A stretch of 64,000 nt of DNA from Bacilli bacterium (lineage in GTDB: Bacteria > Bacillota_I > Bacilli_A > RFN20 > CAG-826), in NCBI GenBank assembly GCA_022641095.1, contig JALCDB010000004.1:92773-156772 (forward strand). The letters run 5' to 3'. A program made the translations under genes and the position numbers. Below are positions 36,945 to 46,072 of the stretch, piece after piece; the stretch's first letter is position 1, and each line of letters opens with the position of its first letter. The notes under the pieces are model-generated. The model was not told where the DNA came from. It searched no databases and saw only the letters and a program-made list of their open reading frames with translations.

Positions 36945-38075
36945 CTAACAATCTTTTTTGGGAAATCCGTTTTGGGCAAAATATAAAAAAGTTTTTTCTC
37001 GTTCAGAAACAATGATTTTGTTAATCTCAGCCCAATCAAGTTTTGGGTTTTCTTTATTACGCAAGTCAAAACAAGAAATGGGCAATTTGAAAATATTTTG
37101 CAAGTTTGCAAGCCTGTTATCTTTTATTTGTTTTGAATTTGAGTTGAAAGCGGGATCGAAAGAAATAAATGGTTTGTTGAACACTAAGGCAAAAACCGTT
37201 CCATGGAAAGACTTTGAAACCACAAAAGAAGCGTGATCCATCAAGTAAACGAAGTCATACGGGCCGCTGTCAATGTATGTATTTTCCGAATCTGTGCTAT
37301 TTGTTCGTAACGTAACGATAGAAAGGCCAAGACATCTAGCCCTGTTTTTGATTATTTGCTTGATTTCACTGGTTTCGTCCCCCAGCCAATAAACAAGCAA
37401 ATAAGGATTTTTAGCGATATCTTTGGTTTTTGCTGAAATTTTGCCTTCGCAAAGAGAACGCCACTCATCTTTTGTGAGCAAGAAAGCCGGGTCTACGTTC
37501 ACCGATATTTTGGAACTTGTATATTTTTTAATGTCTTCAACGGATTTTCTTTCTCTTACAGAAATGGCATGGAAATGCGAAAGTTCTTGGCAAACTAAAC
37601 GATATTTGTCTATAGAAAGTGGATTGTTGCCAATTGAGGCTGCGTATGTGAATCGTTTTGCAACGGGCGCAAATGATAAAGAGGCCAATACGTCCGGGAT
37701 TCCAAATTGATCACTAAAGACCTGATCACTGCCAACGACAAAAGAATCAAAGTGGTTGTTGGCGATTGCAAGACTGCGAAACGGCATTAAGAGTGACCAG
37801 TTTTTCCTAATGTTCCTATTGAAGAAAACGAATTTCTGGTGGCGGACTAATTCAAATTTGTTTCGTTTTAACAAATGGATTTTCAAATAAGCGACTATAC
37901 TTCGAGAAATATACCCGATTTTATGGTAAAGCGATGGTGGAATGATTGGCCAAAGCGTTTTGCAAACAACGTTAAAACGTTTTTCCAAAAACAAAGATAA
38001 AGCAACGTTTTGAAGTCTGTTTCCGTAATTATTCAAATCGGTTTCGGTAAGTATGCAAACACTGTTTTTCTTCAT
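36945..38075 (-). CDS. Polysaccharide pyruvyl transferase family protein
   Basis: A 376-residue member of PF04230. Seen are the N-terminal LTETDLNNYGNRLQNVAL (NyGd-x-LQ-like), FVVGSDQVFSDQFG (the GSDQVW block), NVDPAFLLTKDEW (DP-hhL) and SKSFHGTVFALVFNKPF (S-x-RlHg-x2-fa). Enzymes of this family add a pyruvate ketal to a sugar, giving the polymer acidic groups, or in some cases act as glycosyltransferases. ATG at 38075 is chosen over a GTG eight codons earlier. These genes often accompany FrhB-like iron-sulfur proteins, and one lies at 40584. Confidence 0.88.
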   Translation of the reverse strand: MKKNSVCILTETDLNNYGNRLQNVALSLFLEKRFNVVCKTLWPIIPPSLYHKIGYISRSIVAYLKIHLLKRNKFELVRHQKFVFFNRNIRKNWSLLMPFRSLAIANNHFDSFVVGSDQVFSDQFGIPDVLASLSFAPVAKRFTYAASIGNNPLSIDKYRLVCQELSHFHAISVRERKSVEDIKKYTSSKISVNVDPAFLLTKDEWRSLCEGKISAKTKDIAKNPYLLVYWLGDETSEIKQIIKNRARCLGLSIVTLRTNSTDSENTYIDSGPYDFVYLMDHASFVVSKSFHGTVFALVFNKPFISFDPAFNSNSKQIKDNRLANLQNIFKLPISCFDLRNKENPKLDWAEINKIIVSEREKTFLYFAQNGFPKKDC

Positions 38076-38625
38076 CACTAATATTCTTGTGCCAAACACA
38101 TGATTGTGGCAAATAAAAGATTGATTGCAAGGTTTCGTTAAGCGGCGATGTTAATGTTTTGTGATTTGAAAAAATTGCCAATTGAAACCTATATTTCAAA
38201 ATAACAATGAATTGAAGGTATCTATAAACAACATTGTTTTTGGTTTTGAAAACGGGGGTATTGATCTTTAATGTGTCTTTGTCTCACAAGCATGGTTATT
38301 TCTTTTCAATTTAAAAACCACCCATAACTTGATCGCTCTTTTTCAAACGAGGCTATTTTTAGTTTTTTCTTGAGGAGGACCGATTATAAGGATCTCAAAA
38401 AGACATTTCAATTTTGAATCCGGAATAACCCAATTTTTAACCGCTTTCTTGAATTAAAGATTGATATTAGAATCGAAATTACGATTTGTTTCTTTTTTCG
38501 TAAGGATCTATGCCTAGAGTTTATGAATAAACGAGCCGCAAGAATCCTTAGGTCGTTCATTTTCAAGTTCCGTAATTGAGCGTTTGTAGTTCAAAACAAA
38601 TTAAGGAATTTTTCCCACTATTCTA
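38076..38625. other. AT-rich intergenic region
   Basis: About 550 bases between divergent genes, with no supported gene or RNA. The flippase promoter begins at its right end. Confidence 0.5.
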
Positions 38626-38647
38626 TATAATGACCTATAAGCAGGAG
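38626..38647 (+). promoter_or_regulatory. -10 box and ribosome site of the flippase gene
   Basis: TATAAT (38626-38631) and AGGAG (38643-38647) precede the ATG at 38651. An earlier in-frame ATG at 38630 falls inside the -10 box, which argues against it. Confidence 0.55.
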
Positions 38648-38650
38648 CGT

Positions 38651-40192
38651 ATGGCGGACTCAATTGCAAAAAAGAAAACTAAAACAAACGTAATATTTGG
38701 AACTGCCTTGGGTGTTTTTTCTTTTTTGCTCAATGTTGTTAGTGGCATCCTTGTTACTAGGGCTATTATTTCCTATTTTGGGAAATCACAATATGGCATT
38801 TATACACTTGCGGAATCCATTGTTTCATTATTTTTGTTAGATTTAGGCATTGGCACAATAATAATGAAGTATTACTGCCAGTACGAGGCCAAAAACGAAA
38901 CGCAAAAGGCGGCTGATTTTCTTGGATTGGTGATGAAAATTTTCATCATTGCCGACCTTGTCATTCTGGTTGCCTTTTTCGTTTTCTATTTTTTGATTGA
39001 TTCGATTTATATCGGTTTGACGAGTGGAGAGAAAGACTCTTTGCGAATTTGTTTTACTATTGCTGCCATGTTCGCTGTCGTTTCTTTTCCATCCAAGCCA
39101 TTTGATGGGGTCTTGGCGGCAAAAGAGGATTTTATTTTTCAAAAACTAGTCGAGATTATCCAAAAACTCCTGTCCGTTGTCGCTTACATTTTAGTTATTT
39201 GCTTAAAACTTAATTTGTATTGGCTTGTTGCTTTAATCGGTTTGTCTAGTTTGTTTTCTGTCATTCTTAAAATTTGGTATGTTTTGCGGAAAGATCACAT
39301 TCGAATAAATTATCGATTTAAACCAGATCGGGCATTTCTTAAAGAAATATTAACTTTTTCCTTGTGGGTAGTAATTTCGTCTTTGTGTTGGACAATTTAT
39401 ACATATCTTTCACCATCTATTTTGGGTATTGTTTGCACCACTGAGGAGATTGCCGTTTTTTCGATTGCGGCTTCCATTTATTCTTATTTGGTTGCATTTG
39501 CTTCCATAACAAATAATTATTTTTTTCCAACAATATCAAGATTGGTTAATTCTGAAAAAACCGGTGAGAAAAGCGGAATAATGAAACTCAGCATTTTCGT
39601 TGGGAAAATTCAGTATTCTGCCGTTTTGCTTCTCCTTGTTGGTTTTGCTTCTTGCGGCTATGAGTTCATTATGGTTTGGATGAAATATGACGCCTCATTC
39701 TCAATCGCTTATGTTGGGATGCTTTTACTTTCTTTTGCGTTGCTAATTTCGATGCCCGGGACAGTTTTTAAATCCGAGATGTATGCTAGGGGATTTGCGA
39801 AGCATCTAGCGTTTGCTCAGATCGTTTCAGTGGTCTTTTTTGTGGTGCTAACGTTTTTGCTTGGTTATTTCTTTGGCTTGCTGGGCGCCTTTATTGGAAT
39901 TGGCTTAGCAAAACTTTTGCGGGTTCTCCTTGAACTTTTCTTTTATCACAAAGATTTAGGAACGAACATAGGGTCTTTATATAAGAAAGTTTGTTTACGG
40001 GAAACCGTTGCTGTCTTGCCTTCCCTGGCTATTGGCTTGCTTCTCCATTTTCTTTTATCGTTTTCCTTTTTAGTTAAATTCTTTATTATCGGATTTTCAG
40101 TTTTATTGTCGTTTGTTTTGCTTTCGTTTTTATTTGGCTTCTCAAAACAGGAAAAAACGGTAATTAAAAACGTCATCGTAAGAAAGCGATAA
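38651..40192 (+). CDS. Wzx-type polysaccharide flippase
   Basis: A 513-residue membrane protein with about 14 helices arranged as in the PST/MOP exporter family. It opens with the conserved pattern of a first helix pair around ISYFGKSQYGIYTLAESI, followed by LFLLDLGIGTIIMKYY, both typical of Wzx/RfbX. It should turn lipid-linked repeat units from the inner to the outer face of the membrane for polymerisation. It is the only flippase found, although two Wzy-like genes exist. Start set by promoter and AGGAG evidence. Confidence 0.92.
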   Translation: MADSIAKKKTKTNVIFGTALGVFSFLLNVVSGILVTRAIISYFGKSQYGIYTLAESIVSLFLLDLGIGTIIMKYYCQYEAKNETQKAADFLGLVMKIFIIADLVILVAFFVFYFLIDSIYIGLTSGEKDSLRICFTIAAMFAVVSFPSKPFDGVLAAKEDFIFQKLVEIIQKLLSVVAYILVICLKLNLYWLVALIGLSSLFSVILKIWYVLRKDHIRINYRFKPDRAFLKEILTFSLWVVISSLCWTIYTYLSPSILGIVCTTEEIAVFSIAASIYSYLVAFASITNNYFFPTISRLVNSEKTGEKSGIMKLSIFVGKIQYSAVLLLLVGFASCGYEFIMVWMKYDASFSIAYVGMLLLSFALLISMPGTVFKSEMYARGFAKHLAFAQIVSVVFFVVLTFLLGYFFGLLGAFIGIGLAKLLRVLLELFFYHKDLGTNIGSLYKKVCLRETVAVLPSLAIGLLLHFLLSFSFLVKFFIIGFSVLLSFVLLSFLFGFSKQEKTVIKNVIVRKR

Positions 40193-40583
40193 AATTTTTG
40201 TCTATATTTTTGATGATTTTTTTAAATGAAAACAATATGTTGTAGAGAATATTTGAATTCGACAATTTTGTATGCAGTTGGATGGCCCTCAAATTTCTGT
40301 CCAACGGACATTAACGTAGACTTGCATCGAACTTTTGTTATGACCCCACGTTCGGTCATTTCGCGGATAAATTAATTCCTGTTTTGTTTTGTCCTTTCCA
40401 TTTAATCGAACGAAATATAGAAGATGCCCACTAAAAAAAGTCGTTTCTTTGGAAGCGCTGGCATCGTGTTTTAACGTTATGTGGTGTTTTCTTTCCTTCT
40501 GTTGCTTTCATTCAAACGCTACAACAAAAAGGATTTGGTGGTAACCTTTAGTATATGCGCATTATTATTTGTTTCTTGATCTT
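40193..40583. other. AT-rich intergenic region
   Basis: About 390 bases without a supported gene, terminator or clear promoter. Confidence 0.5.
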
Positions 40584-41762
40584 ATGGTAAACATAGACTC
40601 AATTTGCAAGGATCAATCGAAATGCTGCGGATGCGGAGCTTGCAGTTTGGCCTGTCCGAAGCACGCCATTTTTATGTCCTATGACAAAAAGGGATTTCTT
40701 CGCCCGACAATCAATAAGGAATTGTGTATCGGATGTCATATATGTGAGAAGGTTTGTCCTATGTCGAATTTTGTTGCAAACCCCCTTTTACCTGTTGATT
40801 GTTACGCGTCTAGAAACAAAGACTTAGCAGAAGTGGCGACATCCAGATCGGGAGCCACATTTATTGCCTTGGCTAATTATTTTATTAACAACGGCGGAGT
40901 TGTCTATGGAGTGACTTTGACGAAAAACGGTGACGTAGTTTATCGAAGAGCGTCCGACAAAAAAGGAATAGACTCTTTCAAAGGATCGAAATACGTTCAG
41001 TCAAATCCAGGAGATTCTTTTTCTAAGTGTCTGGATGACTTACTGAATGGAAAATATGTTCTTTTTACAGGGACACCATGTTACGTTCACGGCTTGCTTT
41101 ATTTTTTAAAAAGCAAAAAAATTTGTACATCAAAACTGATTACTTGCGATATCGTTTGTCACGGGACGCCATCGCCTTTGATTTGGAAACTTTTTTGGAA
41201 CCGACTGAACAAATCAGGACCTGTTACCAGTTTTTCTTTCCGTGATAAAGCACAAAGTGGTTGGCGTTGTTTTGAAGAGTCCTATATCCAAAACGGGGAA
41301 AAACATTTATCGAAAGATTATCAAGGTCCTTGGACAAAAATGTTCTGCTCCCATGATCTTTTTAGGGAATCGTGCTTTTCCTGTCCTTTTACCACTCCGT
41401 ATAGAGAATCCGATTTCACGATCGGAGACTATTGGGGTATAGAGGACAACGCTCCTTATTTCGACGATAACAAAGGGGTTAATTTGCTGCTTGTCCGCAG
41501 TGATAAAGGTCGTATGTTATTGAAGAGGATTGCAGCAAAACTAGAAGTTGTGCCAACGCAATTGAGCACATCGTTGCAGACGCAATTGTGTTGTCCAGCA
41601 AAGAAGAACGTTTCTGAATATGATCAGTTTTGGGATTCGTTTTTTAAGGACAGAGACAAAACGATTTCTAAGTATTTTTTCCCAAATTGTTTTCATAGTT
41701 TTTTTAGTAACTGCAAAAGTTTTGTTAAAAAAGTTTTTGTAAAACTTGGTTTTTCTAAGTGA
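40584..41762 (+). CDS. FrhB-like protein with two 4Fe-4S clusters (F420 hydrogenase/dehydrogenase beta-subunit family)
   Basis: A 392-residue cytoplasmic protein. Two ferredoxin motifs lie at the N-terminus: CCGCGACSLACP (residues about 13-24) and CIGCHICEKVCP (about 48-59). The FrhB N- and C-terminal domains follow, with CYASRNKDLAEVATSRSGAT, FTGTPCYVHGL, CDIVCHGTPSPLIW and a further cysteine cluster (FRESCFSCPFTTPYRESDFTIGDYWG read in pieces). In archaea the family reduces F420; in polysaccharide clusters of gut bacteria it occurs beside pyruvyl transferases and its reaction is unknown, perhaps a flavin-dependent redox step on a sugar. No Shine-Dalgarno is seen; TTG at 40569 is the alternative start. 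Confidence 0.87.
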   Translation: MVNIDSICKDQSKCCGCGACSLACPKHAIFMSYDKKGFLRPTINKELCIGCHICEKVCPMSNFVANPLLPVDCYASRNKDLAEVATSRSGATFIALANYFINNGGVVYGVTLTKNGDVVYRRASDKKGIDSFKGSKYVQSNPGDSFSKCLDDLLNGKYVLFTGTPCYVHGLLYFLKSKKICTSKLITCDIVCHGTPSPLIWKLFWNRLNKSGPVTSFSFRDKAQSGWRCFEESYIQNGEKHLSKDYQGPWTKMFCSHDLFRESCFSCPFTTPYRESDFTIGDYWGIEDNAPYFDDNKGVNLLLVRSDKGRMLLKRIAAKLEVVPTQLSTSLQTQLCCPAKKNVSEYDQFWDSFFKDRDKTISKYFFPNCFHSFFSNCKSFVKKVFVKLGFSK

Positions 41763-41774
41763 AATTCTTCAATA

Positions 41775-42986
41775 ATGGAAGATAAAATGGCAAACAAAGA
41801 GAGTTTAGACGATTCAACGACCGTATTTTATGTTGGCGGGATGTCAAGAGGTTTAAGAGATGATTCTGGAAGTATCTTCTCCGATTCGTTGTTGAGTGGA
41901 ATTAGGCGAGTCTACTCAAGTGTCTATGACCTTCGTTTCATTTTTGGCGGTTGGTGGCCGAAGCACGGGGAACCTCTTTTCGTTCATTCAAAAAAAAGAG
42001 GCATGGACGGGATAAACATATCGTTTTGCAATTTTGTGTTTTTCCGCGATTTTTCAATGTCTAGGAACTTCAAGAGGGCGTTTCGCTCTTTTGTCAGCAA
42101 CCATAAAGATCTTTTCTATCGCAAGATTAATGTCATTGTTACAGAGGCGGATAATATCGGTTTTTTGAAAATATCTAGGAGAATAAAGAAAATTTTTCCA
42201 CTTGCCAAAGTTTGCATAATTGTTCCAGACTTGCCAGGCGCCTCTTATGCCAACAAACGATTTCGTTTTTTCTTTAGGATGTTAAAAAAACTTCAGGCAA
42301 GAATTGTTTATACGCTAACTGGCAAGGTTGCTGATAGTTTTGTTTTCTTTTCTTCTTTCATGGAGCCATTTTACCATAGGTTCAATAAGCCTTTTATCGT
42401 AGAACAAGGCATCGCGCCATGCCAAGAGCCCTCTTCCAAGGCCATCTCCTCTTCCAACTATACTTGTGTGTACACAGGGAAAACAGACGACGATTTATCA
42501 GGAACGGCTCTAATGATTTCGGCTATTCATTTAGTTAAGAAAAGATATCACAACACTAGGCTGCTAATAGCTGGAGATGGCACAAATTCCAGAATTCTTC
42601 GGGGCTTATCGAGCAAAGGGGAAGTTGATTTTTTGGGGAGGGTTTCTTTTCAAGAAGCGTATAAGTTACAGCAAAGTGCAGGAGTTTTACTAATGCTCAG
42701 GAAGAACACAGCAATTATGCGTTACTCTTGTCCATCGAAAATCTTCGCTTATCTTTCTACTGGAAACCCAATTGTTTGTTTTCGACTCGATTCATTTCCA
42801 AATGATTTCAGTGATGTACTGATATTTCCGAAAGACGAATCGAAAGAGTCCGTTGCAAAAAGTATTGAATATGCGTTGTCTTTGTCGAATGAACAAAGGA
42901 AGAAACTACGTGAGAAGAGCCTTCTTTTGTGTGAAAATCGAAGTGCTATTAATGTGGCATCGCGGATAAAGCAGTTGTTCTTATAG
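41775..42986 (+). CDS. Glycosyltransferase, GT4-like
   Basis: A 403-residue GT-B-type protein. The N-terminal half has VFYVGGMSRGLRDDSGSIFS and the interior CIIVPDLPG. The C-terminal half has YTCVYTGKTDD (strand before the donor domain), LLIAGDGTNSRIL, VDFLGRVSFQEAYKLQQSA and the donor-site region SCPSKIFAYLSTGNPIVCF, where S-K-I-F-x-Y-L-S-T-G takes the place of the usual E-x7-E element. This variant resembles transferases acting on lipid-linked sugars. ATG 41775 or 41787 may be used; neither has a strong ribosome site. It begins 12 bases after the FrhB-like gene. Confidence 0.78.
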   Translation: MEDKMANKESLDDSTTVFYVGGMSRGLRDDSGSIFSDSLLSGIRRVYSSVYDLRFIFGGWWPKHGEPLFVHSKKRGMDGINISFCNFVFFRDFSMSRNFKRAFRSFVSNHKDLFYRKINVIVTEADNIGFLKISRRIKKIFPLAKVCIIVPDLPGASYANKRFRFFFRMLKKLQARIVYTLTGKVADSFVFFSSFMEPFYHRFNKPFIVEQGIAPCQEPSSKAISSSNYTCVYTGKTDDDLSGTALMISAIHLVKKRYHNTRLLIAGDGTNSRILRGLSSKGEVDFLGRVSFQEAYKLQQSAGVLLMLRKNTAIMRYSCPSKIFAYLSTGNPIVCFRLDSFPNDFSDVLIFPKDESKESVAKSIEYALSLSNEQRKKLREKSLLLCENRSAINVASRIKQLFL

Positions 42987-43381
42987 ATTTTTTCGTTATT
43001 TCGTATTAAAAAACGCGAAATGTTTTGCGTTCATTTGCGCATTGTCTTTGAGATTATCGTTTTTTATGAAAGATTCCTTGTTAATTTGAGACATATATTA
43101 ACCATATTATGTAATGATTGTCGGTTTGCTTCCTTTTTTCATCGCCGATTTCAAGATTTGTTTTTGTTCTTTGCGAGATATTTGAATGAAAAAAAAGGAG
43201 ATTTGACTTCTTTACCTCGTTTAACACCATGGTAAAAAATGAGTTTAGACTAATTCAAAGCGCAAGGAGAAAGAATAATGTAGACAACTGGATTTGTCTT
43301 TTAAGTCATAAACATACCTTTTAGGTTAGTGTAGTTGTCTTTTTCTTGTGCGATAATCAAACACAGCAATAAAGAGGTGCT
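42987..43381. other. AT-rich intergenic region before capE
   Basis: About 395 bases. A 71-codon frame is present but its composition is poor and it has no ribosome site. AGAGGTG just before 43382 is the capE ribosome site. Base composition changes to core-like at capE. Confidence 0.5.
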
Positions 43382-44395
43382 ATGTCCATGGATATTTTCG
43401 ATAATAGGATTCTTCTTATCACCGGTGGCACCGGTTCGTTTGGCCATGCCGTGGTGAATCGTTTTTTGAAAACAGGCATAAAGGAAATCCGCATTTTGTC
43501 CCGGGACGAAAAGAAACAGGACGATATGCGGAAACGATATCAGAATGACAAGCTTAAGTTCTATATCGGCGATGTTCGCGATTACAACAGCATCGCCGAT
43601 GCCTTCAAGGGCGTTGATTATGTCTTTAGCGCGGCGGCTTTGAAGCAAGTTCCTTCTTGCGAGTTTTATCCTCTGGAAGCCATGAAGACCAACGTGATCG
43701 GATCGAATAACGTCATTTCGGCTTGTGTCGTCAATCATGTCAAGAACGCCGTTTTCCTTTCGACTGACAAAGCGGCTTATCCGATAAACGCCATGGGCAT
43801 TACCAAGGCGTTGATGGAGAAGAATGTCGTTGCTCGTTCCCGTCAGTTGCTTCCTGGTGACACCATACTTTGTCTCACTCGTTACGGCAACGTCATGGCG
43901 AGCCGTGGCAGCGTCATTCCTTTATTTTTGGATCAAATCGCCGCTGGCAAGGACATCACCATTACGAATCCCGATATGACCCGCTTCATGATGACGCTCG
44001 ATGACGCGGTGGATCTTGTGATTTATGCCTTTACGCATGGTCACCAAGGCGATCTTTTTGTTCAGAAAGCGCCAGCGGCGACAATCGATACGTTAGCCAA
44101 GGCTGTTCTTGATTTAACCGGCAATACCGTTGGGATTGAGTACATCGGCACTCGTCATGGCGAGAAGCTTTATGAGACTCTCGTTACGCAAGAAGAGATG
44201 TCTCGCGCCAAAGACGAAGGAACTTTCTTCCGCGTTCCGGCCGATAACCGTGATCTTAACTACGAAAAATACGTTGAAAAGGGCAACCACAAAATCGAAA
44301 TCGCCGAAGCTTATACATCGCATAACACGAAGCGTTTGGATTTGATTGGAATGGAAGCTCAGCTTCGCCGTCTTTCTGAGTTCAAAGATAAATGA
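43382..44395 (+). CDS. capE: UDP-GlcNAc 4,6-dehydratase/5-epimerase (CapE/FnlA type)
   Basis: A 337-residue FlaA1-family SDR. It has TGGTGSFGHAV, SRDEKKQDDMR, the AAALKQVPSCEFYPLEAMKTN block, STDKAAYPINAMGITKALME with the methionine/lysine active site of this subgroup, and LTRYGNVMASRGSVIPLF. It converts UDP-GlcNAc to UDP-2-acetamido-2,6-dideoxy-L-arabino-hexulose-type intermediates, the first step to UDP-N-acetyl-L-fucosamine. AGAGGTG lies about 5 bases before the ATG. It overlaps capF by ATGA. Less AT-rich than the genes to its left. Confidence 0.93.
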   Translation: MSMDIFDNRILLITGGTGSFGHAVVNRFLKTGIKEIRILSRDEKKQDDMRKRYQNDKLKFYIGDVRDYNSIADAFKGVDYVFSAAALKQVPSCEFYPLEAMKTNVIGSNNVISACVVNHVKNAVFLSTDKAAYPINAMGITKALMEKNVVARSRQLLPGDTILCLTRYGNVMASRGSVIPLFLDQIAAGKDITITNPDMTRFMMTLDDAVDLVIYAFTHGHQGDLFVQKAPAATIDTLAKAVLDLTGNTVGIEYIGTRHGEKLYETLVTQEEMSRAKDEGTFFRVPADNRDLNYEKYVEKGNHKIEIAEAYTSHNTKRLDLIGMEAQLRRLSEFKDK

Positions 44396-45498
44396 AATTA
44401 CTAGTCACTGGCAGCAAGGGTTTTATCGGATCTAATCTATATCTTTTTCTTCGTGGCAAGAACCATGAAGTCCTTGAATATGATTTGGGCGTTTCCGACG
44501 AAGAACTAAAACGATCGATCGCCACCTGCGATTTCATCGTTCATTTGGCGGGGATTAATCGTCCCCTCAAACCCGAGGAGTTCATCGATAGCAACGTTAA
44601 TCTAACCAAGAAGGTTTTGGATCTTATCGTTAAAACCGGTTCAAAAGCGCCTATTATCTTTTCCTCTTCCACCCAAGCCGCATTGGACAATCCCTATGGG
44701 AAGAGCAAAAAAGCCGCCGAGGATGAAATCTTCGCCTTCGCTAAAGAGCAAAACCATCCAGTTTATGTCTACCGTCTCTATAACGCGTTTGGCAAGTGGT
44801 GCCGACCCAACTACAACAGCGTGGTTGCTACCTTTTGCAACAACGTCGCCAACGGCCTTCCTTTAAAGATTAACGAAAATGCGCCCGCGATCGATTTCGT
44901 TTATGTCGACGACATAATTTCAGAGTTTTCCAAAGTCATTGAAGGTGGCGTCGAGCCTTCATTGGAAATCAAGTATGTTGAGCCCCACTATTCGGTGAAA
45001 CTGGAAGATATCGCCAACGCTCTTTATTCGTTTAAGAAGAGCCGCGAGAATCTATTTGTCCCTGAACTGAAAGATGGGTTCTACAAGAAACTTTATTCGA
45101 CGTATCTTAGCTATTTGCCCGAGGATCAGTTCGCATATGATCTCAATCCCCACTTCGATCAGCGGGGTTCGTTCACGGAAGTCTTCAAAACCAATGACTT
45201 TGGCCAAGTGTCTGTGAACGTTTCCCATCCTGGCATCACCAAAGGCAACCACTATCACATGTCAAAGAACGAAAAGTACTTGGTGGTGGCCGGCGCTTGC
45301 GAGATTAAGCTTAGAAAAGTCGGAACCGACAAAGTCATTAGTTACACTTGCTTTGGCAAGGATTCGAAAGTGGTTGATATCCCGCCCGGATATACCCATT
45401 CGATAACCAATATCGGCCCCGATGATTCGGTTACGATCATGTGGGCTAACGAGTTATACGATCCGAAAAATCCGGACACGTATTATTTGCCAGTATGA
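44392..45498 (+). CDS. capF: UDP-sugar reductase/epimerase CapF (FnlB type)
   Basis: A 368-residue two-domain protein. An N-terminal SDR domain (VTGSKGFIGSNLYLFL, HLAGINRPLKPEEF, PYGKSKKAAED) is joined to a C-terminal cupin from about residue 245 (DQRGSFTEVFKT, GNHYHMSKNEKYLV, IPPGYTHSITNIG). This fusion is diagnostic of CapF/WbjC: the cupin epimerises and the SDR domain reduces the CapE product with NADPH to UDP-N-acetyl-6-deoxy-L-talosamine. Metal-binding His in GNHYH is present. In Staphylococcus aureus capG follows directly; here an acetyltransferase gene intervenes. Confidence 0.95.
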   Translation: MKLLVTGSKGFIGSNLYLFLRGKNHEVLEYDLGVSDEELKRSIATCDFIVHLAGINRPLKPEEFIDSNVNLTKKVLDLIVKTGSKAPIIFSSSTQAALDNPYGKSKKAAEDEIFAFAKEQNHPVYVYRLYNAFGKWCRPNYNSVVATFCNNVANGLPLKINENAPAIDFVYVDDIISEFSKVIEGGVEPSLEIKYVEPHYSVKLEDIANALYSFKKSRENLFVPELKDGFYKKLYSTYLSYLPEDQFAYDLNPHFDQRGSFTEVFKTNDFGQVSVNVSHPGITKGNHYHMSKNEKYLVVAGACEIKLRKVGTDKVISYTCFGKDSKVVDIPPGYTHSITNIGPDDSVTIMWANELYDPKNPDTYYLPV

Positions 45499-45511
45499 GG
45501 GGGTGTTAAGA

Positions 45512-46072
45512 ATGACATCTTATGATTTTTGGTCAAAACTAGGCTTTGTTTTTTGGAAGTTTTTCCGAGAGCCGGTAATTAGGCACTCCGTTGGCAAGTT
45601 GGGCAAAGACGTCCATTTTTCCAAAGGCTTTTCCGTGGCCGGAATTAAAAATATAGAATTGGGAAATCATGTATTTATCGGAAATAACTGCACCATGTTG
45701 ACGACTAGAGCAAAGATATGTATTGGCGATGGAGTTATGTTTGGTCCGAACGTTGCTGTTGTAACTGGCAATCACAAAATCAACGTTATTGGTAAACCAA
45801 TGTATCAGGTTAGCGATTCTGAAAAATCATCCGTCGACGATGAGGACGTTGTGTTTGACGGAGATAATTGGATAGGTGCTAACGTTTTAATATTGAAAGG
45901 TGTTCATGTTGGGATGGGTTCTGTTATCGCGGCAGGGGCTGTTGTAACTAAGGACGTTGCCCCTTATTCCGTTGTCGGCGGCATTCCGGCGCATCTTATT
46001 AAAATGAGGTTTTCAAAAGAAGAGCAAATAAAACATGAATACCTGCTCTCGAAAACGAAAACGGAGAAATGA
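45512..46072 (+). CDS. Left-handed beta-helix (hexapeptide) O-acetyltransferase
   Basis: A 186-residue hexapeptide-repeat transferase of the maltose/galactoside acetyltransferase group. Repeats run from KNIELGNHVFIGNNCTM through VIAAGAVVTKDVAPYSVVGGIPAHLIKMRFSKEE (read in parts), with the catalytic histidine probably in TGNHKINVIG. It should acetylate a sugar hydroxyl or amine of the polymer. GAGGGGGTG lies about 8 bases before the ATG at 45512; the frame is open 30 codons further but inside capF. It sits between capF and capG, and its codons look more AT-rich than theirs. Confidence 0.88.
   Translation: MTSYDFWSKLGFVFWKFFREPVIRHSVGKLGKDVHFSKGFSVAGIKNIELGNHVFIGNNCTMLTTRAKICIGDGVMFGPNVAVVTGNHKINVIGKPMYQVSDSEKSSVDDEDVVFDGDNWIGANVLILKGVHVGMGSVIAAGAVVTKDVAPYSVVGGIPAHLIKMRFSKEEQIKHEYLLSKTKTEK

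Noticed and set aside
43020-43235. 71-codon frame before capE
   Set aside because: Phe/Cys/Leu-rich chance translation of AT-rich DNA without a ribosome site.
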